Positions 26,962-32,878 of a stretch of 32,878 bases of DNA are shown piece by piece. A program made the position numbers and the translations under genes. The stretch is from Clostridiales bacterium (GTDB lineage: Bacteria > Bacillota > Clostridia > Clostridiales > Clostridiaceae): contig JAGHEJ010000053.1 in the NCBI GenBank assembly GCA_017889345.1, positions 1 to 32,878 of the forward strand. Direction: 5' to 3'. The notes below the pieces were generated by a model, which did no database searches, was not told where the DNA came from, and saw only the letters and a program-made list of their open reading frames with translations. Numbering within the stretch: the first letter of the stretch is position 1; each line of letters opens with the position of its first letter.

Positions 26962-27887
26962 TGGTAAAAATATTATGTTTTATATTATCGTTTATGCTTT
27001 GGGTTTATATATTTATTTCTTTAAATCCAATCATAACAACAAAAATTTATAATATTCCCGTTAATGTTATAAATAGCTTAAGTTTAAAGAAAAATGGATT
27101 AGTTTTATTACCTGATCAAAAGTTTACTGTAAACCTAACTGTTGAAGGGAATGCTTCAGATATATATAATTTAAAGCCTGAAAATTTTGAGATATTTTTA
27201 GATTTAAGTCTTTATGAACTAGAAAAGGGAGAGAATGTTGTAAGAAGTTATATAAGAAGTATTCCTCAAAATATTACAATAACTAAACCAAGTGATTTAG
27301 ATATTAAAATTTTAATAGATGAATTTGTAGAAAAGAGGGTTCCTGTAGATAAAAACATAGAAAAGCATAATATTGAAGGATTTTATTCTTTTGAACCAAT
27401 AGTTACTCCTGAGTATGTTATAGTTTCTGGAGCTTCAAAATTTGTAAATGAAATTGATAAAGCATTTGTTACAGGTAAGTTTGAAAATTTAAAGCAAGAT
27501 ACTTATCAAAGTTTAAAGGTTAGATTTTTAGATAAAGAAGGTAGGGAAATAAACGAATTTTTAGATGTTTATCCAGATGTAGTTGAAATATATATAATGG
27601 TTAGAGCTATGAAAGATGTAGAAATTGATGTTCCCTTTGTAAATAATCTTTTAGAAGGATTAAAACTTGAAAGTGTGGATATAAATCCTAAAACCATAAA
27701 AATTATAGGTACGGCAGATGGTATTTCAAATATTTATAAAATTTCTTCAGAAAATGTAGATTTATCTAAAATAAAAGAGAGTTCTATTTTGGAAGTTCCT
27801 CTTAAAATTCCAAATGGAATAGAAACTGTTGATGATAAGAAGTCCATTACTGTAAAAATTAAAGTTGCTCATACAGAAACTGAATAA
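26922..27887 (+). CDS. cdaR: YbbR-domain regulator of CdaA
   Basis: CdaR is a membrane-anchored extracellular protein that modulates CdaA. The 321 residues have a basic start, one transmembrane helix (about 14-34, ending in VYIFISLNP), and three YbbR-type repeats, roughly 40-135, 136-230 and 231-321; Bacillus CdaR has four. A TTG start at 26922 after AGGGT gives the family-like beginning (M)DKKKNK; an ATG at 26961 overlaps the cdaA stop but lacks a ribosome binding site and would trim the basic anchor. The 40-base overlap suggests tight coupling with cdaA. Confidence 0.9.
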   Translation: MDKKKNKNKTQFLMVKILCFILSFMLWVYIFISLNPIITTKIYNIPVNVINSLSLKKNGLVLLPDQKFTVNLTVEGNASDIYNLKPENFEIFLDLSLYELEKGENVVRSYIRSIPQNITITKPSDLDIKILIDEFVEKRVPVDKNIEKHNIEGFYSFEPIVTPEYVIVSGASKFVNEIDKAFVTGKFENLKQDTYQSLKVRFLDKEGREINEFLDVYPDVVEIYIMVRAMKDVEIDVPFVNNLLEGLKLESVDINPKTIKIIGTADGISNIYKISSENVDLSKIKESSILEVPLKIPNGIETVDDKKSITVKIKVAHTETE

Positions 27888-27929
27888 TTTATTTTTATGG
27901 AAAACTATGGGTAATAGTGTATTATATAG

Positions 27930-27935
27930 TATAAT
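27930..27935 (+). promoter_or_regulatory. Possible -10 element ahead of glmM
   Basis: TATAAT lies 60 bases ahead of the glmM start in the 107-base gap after cdaR. No good -35 hexamer is found at 16-18 bases, so glmM may have only a weak promoter of its own in addition to read-through from cdaA-cdaR. Confidence 0.35.
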
Positions 27936-27994
27936 GTTAATAGTTTTAGTTTAATTAATATTAAATTTTTAATTATTTTAAAAGGGGTTTAGTA

Positions 27995-29332
27995 ATGGGA
28001 AAATTATTTGGAACAGATGGTATTAGGGGAATTGCTAATACAAAATTAACAGGTGAATTTGCGTACTTAATAGGTAAATATGGAGCTCATATTTTATCTA
28101 ATAATTCAACTAATAATAGAAAAATTATAGTGGGAATGGATACTAGAATATCTAGTTCTATGCTTGAGCATAGCATATGCGCTGGAATTTCTTCTTATGG
28201 AATTGATGTTATTAAGGTGTCATATGTTCCAACCCCTGCTATTGGATATTTAATTAGAAAATATAATCTCATAGGGGGAGTTATGATATCTGCTTCTCAT
28301 AATCCCTATGAGTATAATGGAATAAAGTTTTTTGATCATAATGGTGTAAAATTAAGTGATGAACTTGAGAATAAAATTGAGGATTTATATTTTAAAGGTC
28401 TTGAGGGAGAAATTTTAGAAAATATTGGAATTGGTAAAATTGAAAGCTCTAAAGAAATGATTGAAGATTATGAAAAGTTTTTATTAAGTTTCTTAGAGGG
28501 AGATCTTAAAGGATTTAAAATAGCAATTGATTGTGCAAATGGTGCTTCTTATTTGATTTCTCAAGATGTTTTTAATAAAACAGGGGGAGAAATTCTTATT
28601 ATAAATAATTCTCCAAATGGTACGAACATAAATAATAATTGTGGTTCTACCCATATGGAGGAGATTTGTAAATTTGTTGTTGAGAATAATTGTGATTTTG
28701 GATTTGCATATGATGGGGATGCTGATAGATGTTTAGCTGTTGATAATGAAGGAAATATTGTAAATGGGGATACTATAATGGGTATTCTTTCGATTTATTT
28801 TAAGAAAAAGGGAATGTTAAAAGGAAATAAAATTGTAGCAACGGTTATGAGTAATATTGGATTATATAAATCTTTAGAAGAGCATAACATAGGCATTTCT
28901 AAGGTATCAGTTGGGGATAAGTATGTATTTGAAGAAATGGATAAAAATAAATTCATACTTGGAGGAGAACAATCTGGACATATTATTCTTCTTGATAATA
29001 AAACAGGAGATGGAATTTTAACGTCGCTTTTTTTAAGTAAGGTTATAAGAGATGAGAATAAATCTTTAAAAGAATTATCTTCTCAAATAAAAGAGTTTCC
29101 TCAAATTTTAATTAATGTAGTTTGTAATGGAAATAAAGAAATCTATAAAACAGATGAGGAAGTTGTTTCTTTAATTAAGAAATATGAAGACAAGCTTTCA
29201 GAAAATGGAAGAATTTTAGTTAGAGAATCAGGAACAGAAGATTTAATTAGAATTATGATAGAGGGACAAGATTATAATGAAATTAAATCTATGGGAGAGG
29301 ATATTTCAAATTTAATTAAAAGTAAGTTATAA
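27995..29332 (+). CDS. glmM: Phosphoglucosamine mutase
   Basis: Converts glucosamine-6-phosphate to glucosamine-1-phosphate for UDP-GlcNAc and peptidoglycan. The 445 residues contain the phospho-serine Ser101 in ISASHNPYEYNG, the magnesium-binding DGDADR (240-245), the substrate loop GGEQSGH, and the C-terminal phosphate-binding RESGTEDLIRIM. It opens GKLFGTDGIRG as in all GlmM proteins. The ATG follows AAAGGGG. Pairing with cdaA reflects the known CdaA-GlmM interaction in Firmicutes. Confidence 0.97.
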   Translation: MGKLFGTDGIRGIANTKLTGEFAYLIGKYGAHILSNNSTNNRKIIVGMDTRISSSMLEHSICAGISSYGIDVIKVSYVPTPAIGYLIRKYNLIGGVMISASHNPYEYNGIKFFDHNGVKLSDELENKIEDLYFKGLEGEILENIGIGKIESSKEMIEDYEKFLLSFLEGDLKGFKIAIDCANGASYLISQDVFNKTGGEILIINNSPNGTNINNNCGSTHMEEICKFVVENNCDFGFAYDGDADRCLAVDNEGNIVNGDTIMGILSIYFKKKGMLKGNKIVATVMSNIGLYKSLEEHNIGISKVSVGDKYVFEEMDKNKFILGGEQSGHIILLDNKTGDGILTSLFLSKVIRDENKSLKELSSQIKEFPQILINVVCNGNKEIYKTDEEVVSLIKKYEDKLSENGRILVRESGTEDLIRIMIEGQDYNEIKSMGEDISNLIKSKL

Positions 29333-29366
29333 AAAAGGTGTAAGAATATTTTCTTACACCTTTTTT
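29331..29366. terminator. Bidirectional terminator between glmM and the HAD gene
   Basis: A perfect 16-base stem (29331-29346 with 29351-29366) around a TATT loop, starting with six A and ending with six T. The left arm overlaps the glmM stop and the right arm lies within the last codons of the converging minus-strand gene, so each transcript meets it with a T-run. Confidence 0.95.
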
Positions 29367-30181
29367 AATATGAAATTATTTATTCCATAGGATATTCCTT
29401 CATCATCATTACTTTTAGTAATAAATGTAGCTAAATTTTTAATATCATCTTCCCCATTTTTAGGAACAATAGATACTCCAGAAAATTTAATCATTTCAAG
29501 GTCATTAAAATTATCTCCAAATACGCAAACTTCATTAGGAGCTACATTTAATATTTTACACAAAATAGAAAGAGCATATCCTTTATTCATACCAGAAGGC
29601 ATTATATCAAGAAGTTCTTTATCTGAAGATACAATAGATAGATTTTTAAAATCATTATTTAAACTTTCTTGTATATTTAAAAGTTTTCCCCTATCTTCAA
29701 TGTGAGCTAAGGCTTTTAAAAATTTTAAATTTTTGTACTCTTCTATGTTGTCACTTAAAATTTCTATCTCAATTTTATCTTCTGTTAAAGCACTTTTATT
29801 ATAGTTTTCCATTAATTTAATTCTTGGGTGATTCTTTGTACAAAGAATGGAGTTTTCAGTGTAAAATATAAAATGTAAATTTAATGAGGAGAAATAATTA
29901 AAAATATTTTTAACGATTTCAAAATCTAAAATTTCAATATGGTAAATTTTATTTGAAAAATCTCTTATAAGGGATCCATTACAAGATATTATAGGAAGAT
30001 TTGAATTTATTTGGCGAAGATATTGTCTAGCTAAAATATCAAGTCTTCCAGTTGCAATTGTATAGAGAATATTATTATCTTTAAGAGAGTTAATAGCTTT
30101 TATTGATTCCTTAGATATTATTTTTTCACTTGTTAATAGTGTGCCATCAAGATCAAATACACACAATTTGATTTTTGACAT
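29354..30181 (-). CDS. Cof-type HAD-superfamily phosphatase
   Basis: A 275-residue cytosolic hydrolase of the haloacid dehalogenase superfamily, Cof/IIB subgroup with a large cap domain. Motif I is FDLDGTL (Asp9 nucleophile and Asp11), motif II is the serine or threonine in TGRLDIL, and motif IV is VFGDNFNDLEM (the DxxxD equivalent), with the lysine in MNKGYAL as motif III. Relatives dephosphorylate sugar phosphates or cofactors such as PLP or FMN; the sequence does not tell which. The ATG at 30181 follows AAAGGA. Confidence 0.9.
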   Translation of the reverse strand: MSKIKLCVFDLDGTLLTSEKIISKESIKAINSLKDNNILYTIATGRLDILARQYLRQINSNLPIISCNGSLIRDFSNKIYHIEILDFEIVKNIFNYFSSLNLHFIFYTENSILCTKNHPRIKLMENYNKSALTEDKIEIEILSDNIEEYKNLKFLKALAHIEDRGKLLNIQESLNNDFKNLSIVSSDKELLDIMPSGMNKGYALSILCKILNVAPNEVCVFGDNFNDLEMIKFSGVSIVPKNGEDDIKNLATFITKSNDDEGISYGINNFILKKV

Positions 30182-30252
30182 TTTTAAATCCTTTCATATT
30201 TTTTTATATTTATAAAAAAATGTGTTTTTTAACTGAAATACACGTCATTATA

Positions 30253-30281
30253 TTGCATAATTATTATTTAAATATTAAAAT
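30253..30281 (+). promoter_or_regulatory. Possible promoter for the AbgT-type transporter gene
   Basis: TTGCAT at 30253-30258 and TAAAAT at 30276-30281 with 17 bases between. The surrounding DNA is almost pure A and T, where such matches occur by chance, so this is tentative. Confidence 0.35.
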
Positions 30282-30324
30282 AATTATAATTGAATTATAT
30301 ATAAAATGGAAGGAGTTAATTATT

Positions 30325-31911
30325 TTGGCTGAAAAAAGAAGTAGAAAATCGAGAAAGTCTACAGCTGGAAATGTTGGTATACTTAATAAAAGTCTCAATT
30401 TTATAGAAGCTATTGGAAACAAACTACCAGATCCTGTAACATTGTTTGTTTTATTAAGTATATTAACCTTAATTGTATCTTTTATATTAGGGCAAGCTGG
30501 TGTGGGCGTAGAATATGAAGTTGTAAAAAATGGAGTTTCTGAGCTTGTAAGAGTAGAAGCTGTTAATCTTTTGACTAAAGAATCTATAACTAATTTTTTA
30601 ACAAGTATTGTTCAAAATTTTACAAGTTTTCCCCCGTTAGGTGTTGTTTTAGTATCAATGCTTGGAGTTGGAGTTGCTGAAGGATTAGGATTAATTGATG
30701 CGTTAATTAAAAGACTTGTTTTAAGCACACCAAAAAGACTTGTAACTATTGTTGTTGTATTTTTAGGAGTTTTATCAAATATAGCTTCTGATGCTGGATA
30801 TGTTGTATTAGTTCCACTGGGAGCTATAATATTTAAAAGTTTTGGAAGAAATCCAATAGCAGGTATTGCTGCGGCTTTTGCTGGAGTTTCTGGAGGATTT
30901 TCAGCAAACTTACTTATAGGAACACTTGATCCACTTTTAACAGGTATTAGCCAATCTGTTGCAAATATAATAGATCCAAATTATCTTATGAATCCAACTT
31001 GTAATTATTATTTCATGGTTGTATCAACGTTTTTAATAACAATAGTTGGAACACTTGTAACAGAATATATTGTTATACCGAGACTAGATAAGAGACAAAA
31101 TCCTGAAAATTTCATAGAGCAGGTTGAGGATGAGAATTCATTTAAGATTACAAAAGAGGAGAAAAAAGGTCTTGTTTGGGCAGGAATTTCACTACTTATA
31201 TTTGTAATTATTATTGGAATTGGATTACTTCCAACAGGAATTCTTAGAAATCAAGAAACTGGATCAATTATAAATAGATCTCCATTTATTCAAGGTATTG
31301 TTGTTATACTTTCTTTAGGATTTCTTATACCTGGAGTGTTTTTCGGAATTGGATCAGGTAAGGTTAAGAGAGATACAGATATAATAAAAGCTATGTCTAA
31401 ATCTATGTCAACAATGGGTGGATATTTAGTTTTAGCATTTTTCTCAGCACAATTTATAAAATTATTTGAGCAAAGTAATATTGCAACAATAATTGCAGTT
31501 AAGGGAGCGGATTTCTTAGAAAATATTGGATTTGTAGGAGTTCCATTAATAATAGCATTTATAATTATATCAGGATTCATAAATTTATTCATAGGAAGTG
31601 CATCAGCTAAATGGGCTATAATGGCGCCAATATTTGTACCATTATTCATGAGACTTGGATATAGTCCAGAGTTTACTCAGTTGGCTTATAGATTAGGAGA
31701 TTCAACTACAAATATAATAACTCCTCTTCTTCCATATTTCCCAATTATTGTTACTCTTGTTAAGAAATATGATCCAAAGAGTGGAATTGGAACGTTAATT
31801 TCTTTGATGTTACCTTATTCTATAGCTTTTTTAACATCATGGATATTATTATTAGTTGCATGGATGATGTTAGGATTACCAATAGGTCCAGGAGCTACAA
31901 TATTTCTTTAA
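30325..31911 (+). CDS. AbgT-family transporter
   Basis: A 528-residue inner-membrane transporter of the AbgT family, whose members take up p-aminobenzoyl-glutamate or export sulfonamide-like drugs. A basic N-terminal tail is followed by about ten or more hydrophobic segments; SDAGYVVLVPLGAIIFKSFG, GGFSANLLIGTLDPLLTGIS and GSASAKWAIMAPIFVPL are family hallmarks. The frame remains open to 30175 but the start chosen is TTG 30325, nine bases after AAGGAG, giving (M)AEKRSRKS. No aminobenzoyl-glutamate hydrolase genes are nearby. The substrate and direction of transport are not known. Confidence 0.88.
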   Translation: MAEKRSRKSRKSTAGNVGILNKSLNFIEAIGNKLPDPVTLFVLLSILTLIVSFILGQAGVGVEYEVVKNGVSELVRVEAVNLLTKESITNFLTSIVQNFTSFPPLGVVLVSMLGVGVAEGLGLIDALIKRLVLSTPKRLVTIVVVFLGVLSNIASDAGYVVLVPLGAIIFKSFGRNPIAGIAAAFAGVSGGFSANLLIGTLDPLLTGISQSVANIIDPNYLMNPTCNYYFMVVSTFLITIVGTLVTEYIVIPRLDKRQNPENFIEQVEDENSFKITKEEKKGLVWAGISLLIFVIIIGIGLLPTGILRNQETGSIINRSPFIQGIVVILSLGFLIPGVFFGIGSGKVKRDTDIIKAMSKSMSTMGGYLVLAFFSAQFIKLFEQSNIATIIAVKGADFLENIGFVGVPLIIAFIIISGFINLFIGSASAKWAIMAPIFVPLFMRLGYSPEFTQLAYRLGDSTTNIITPLLPYFPIIVTLVKKYDPKSGIGTLISLMLPYSIAFLTSWILLLVAWMMLGLPIGPGATIFL

Positions 31912-31929
31912 AAATATAATATGAATTTT

Positions 31930-31957
31930 AGGGTAATTTAAGAAATTAAATTGCCCT
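31930..31957 (+). terminator. Hairpin after the AbgT-type gene, probable terminator
   Basis: Twelve bases at 31930-31941 pair with 31946-31957 (one G-U), closed by a GAAA tetraloop. The T-run is short (TATTTATT). It lies 18 bases after the stop and 18 bases before the next gene, so it would separate the two transcripts or leak into the methyltransferase gene. Confidence 0.72.
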
Positions 31958-31975
31958 TATTTATTGAGGTGAATT

Positions 31976-32611
31976 GTGAGAATACTTAAAAGTAGTAAAG
32001 AAATTGAAATAACTAATGAGGAATTTTTAAGTAAAATTGAGAATTATTCTGAGTGTATAATTGATTTAGGAACGGGACAAGGGGGATTTGTTTATTTTAA
32101 TGCTTTAGATAACAAGGACAAGTTTTATATAGGGCTTGATTCATGTAGGGAGTCTATGAAAAAATATGGAATTAAGCAGTATAAAAATAAAATTGATAAT
32201 TTAATGTATGTTGTTATGAATGCTCAAAATTTAAATGAGGTTTTATATAATAAATTTTCAGAAATTTATATAAATCTCCCTTGGGGAAGTTTACTTCAAG
32301 GGATTTTTAAGGAAGAATTAAAAATTATAGAGGGAATTTCTAAGATTTCAAAACCAAAATGTAAAATAAATATATGCTTTTCTTACGATGAAAAATTTGA
32401 AAAAAATGAAATAGAAAAGAGAAATCTTCCAGAGTTAAATGAAAGTTATTTTAAAGAGGTTCTTATTCCAACATATAATAAATATAAAATTGAAGTGGAA
32501 AGTATAGAGTATATTTCAAAAGATAAATTATCTTTTCAAAGTAAATGGATGAAGGTTTTAACAGAGAGTAAAAGTAGGAAATTTTATGTTATAGTTTGTG
32601 AAAAAAAATAG
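31976..32611 (+). CDS. NpmA/KamB-type 16S rRNA (adenine-1408) methyltransferase
   Basis: A 211-residue SAM-dependent methyltransferase closely resembling NpmA, which makes m1A1408 in the 30S decoding site and gives resistance to kanamycin, apramycin and related drugs. Matching elements are the start ILKSSKEIEI, the SAM motif IIDLGTGQG (Asp30), FYIGLD (Asp55), INLPWGSLL (Trp103) and SKWMKVL (Trp191); the two tryptophans correspond to those that hold the flipped adenine. EIEKRNLPELNESYF also aligns. Some basic residues after the second tryptophan in NpmA are not conserved (VLTESKSRK here), so activity is uncertain. GTG at 31976 follows TTGAGGTGA. No mobile element is next to it. Confidence 0.8.
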   Translation: MRILKSSKEIEITNEEFLSKIENYSECIIDLGTGQGGFVYFNALDNKDKFYIGLDSCRESMKKYGIKQYKNKIDNLMYVVMNAQNLNEVLYNKFSEIYINLPWGSLLQGIFKEELKIIEGISKISKPKCKINICFSYDEKFEKNEIEKRNLPELNESYFKEVLIPTYNKYKIEVESIEYISKDKLSFQSKWMKVLTESKSRKFYVIVCEKK

Positions 32612-32638
32612 AGTGCAATTTTTGCACTCTATTTTTTT
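32601..32638. terminator. Bidirectional terminator between the methyltransferase and adhE
   Basis: A 17-base stem (32602-32618 with 32622-32638) around a TTT loop, with A-rich left and T-rich right arms. It overlaps the stop codons of both converging genes (TAG ending at 32611 and the adhE stop at 32637-32639). Confidence 0.94.
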
Positions 32639-32878
32639 AATATATAGCTTTGTAAATTTCTAATAATTCTTCAACAAGTGGATATCTTGGATTTGCGCCA
32701 GTACACTGATCATCAAAGGCTTTTACAGCAAGTTCATCAATTTTGTTCATGTATTCTTCTTTTGATATTCCACACTCAGAAACTTTTGAAGGCATTTCAA
32801 GTTCAGACATTAACTTCTTAACAGCTTCAATTAAGCTATTAACTCCTTCTTCTGTTGTTGAAGCTTTAAGTCCTAAAG
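32637..32878 (-). CDS. adhE: Bifunctional acetaldehyde/alcohol dehydrogenase AdhE, C-terminal end (partial)
   Basis: The minus-strand frame reads 79 residues and a TAA stop (32637-32639); the gene continues past the window. AFDDQCTGANPRYPLVEE near the end is the unmistakable C-terminal signature of AdhE, the two-domain enzyme that reduces acetyl-CoA through acetaldehyde to ethanol. The visible part is the end of the iron-dependent alcohol dehydrogenase domain. It indicates ethanol-forming fermentation to regenerate NAD. Confidence 0.93.
   Translation of the reverse strand, partial: LGLKASTTEEGVNSLIEAVKKLMSELEMPSKVSECGISKEEYMNKIDELAVKAFDDQCTGANPRYPLVEELLEIYKAIY

Noticed and set aside
30175..30324. 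50-residue N-terminal extension of the AbgT-type protein
   Set aside because: It is very AT-rich, overlaps the start of the divergent HAD gene, and a good ribosome binding site serves the TTG at 30325.
31290..31649. Minus-strand open frame across the AbgT-type gene
   Set aside because: It mirrors membrane-helix codons of the transporter and lacks start signals.
1..32878. tRNA or rRNA genes, CRISPR arrays, insertion sequences and phage genes
   Set aside because: No cloverleaf-type sequence, repeat-spacer array, transposase or integrase was recognised; the short inverted repeats are explained as terminators or mRNA hairpins.

Overview
The window is a very AT-rich stretch of a Gram-positive, endospore-lineage Firmicutes chromosome, most likely class Clostridia. 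The signs are the continuous S10-spc-alpha ribosomal gene order after tuf, strong AGGAGG-type ribosome binding sites, frequent TTG/GTG starts, strong AGA arginine usage, the cortex-amidase gene cwlD after rplM-rpsI, an ECF vitamin-transport module, cdaA-cdaR-glmM, and the end of a fermentative adhE. The composition and gene content would suit a reduced clostridial commensal such as segmented filamentous bacteria (Candidatus Arthromitus), but that is inference, not an identification.

Layout. 1-119 is the 3' end of tuf, followed by a long hairpin. A TTGAGT-N17-TATAAT promoter (192-220) then reads into 31 genes (319-15347): the S10 block (rpsJ to rpsQ), the spc block (rplN to secY, adk, map, infA, rpmJ) and the alpha block (rpsM, rpsK, rpsD, rpoA, rplQ), ending at an intrinsic terminator. 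15392-18674 is a second unit, ecfA1-ecfA2-ecfT-truA. A perfect-consensus promoter overlapping the truA stop drives rplM-rpsI through a leader that may be an L13-type autoregulatory RNA. 19746-24244 holds cwlD, a solitary CitX-like gene, ptsI, an isoaspartyl-dipeptidase-type amidohydrolase and thioredoxin. 24272-26017 (minus strand) carries two unrecognised helical exported or membrane-anchored proteins. 26107-29332 is cdaA-cdaR-glmM, linking c-di-AMP synthesis to cell-wall precursor supply. Then come a minus-strand Cof-type HAD phosphatase, an AbgT-family transporter, a probable NpmA/KamB-type 16S rRNA A1408 methyltransferase, and the 3' end of adhE on the minus strand.

How it fits together. 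Most of the window is translation and export machinery plus the general energizing module for vitamin or metal uptake, a tRNA pseudouridine synthase, sugar-PTS Enzyme I and wall/c-di-AMP functions. The accessory content is small and sits after 20 kb: the CitX-like protein, the two helical exported proteins, the AbgT transporter and the NpmA-like methyltransferase. The last is the most interesting because relatives modify A1408 and block several aminoglycosides. Convergent gene pairs are separated by compact palindromic hairpins with A- and T-rich flanks that appear to terminate both strands. No rRNA, tRNA, IS element, phage gene or CRISPR array was seen. No gene-free stretch exceeds 300 bases; the longest is the tuf-rpsJ gap of about 200.
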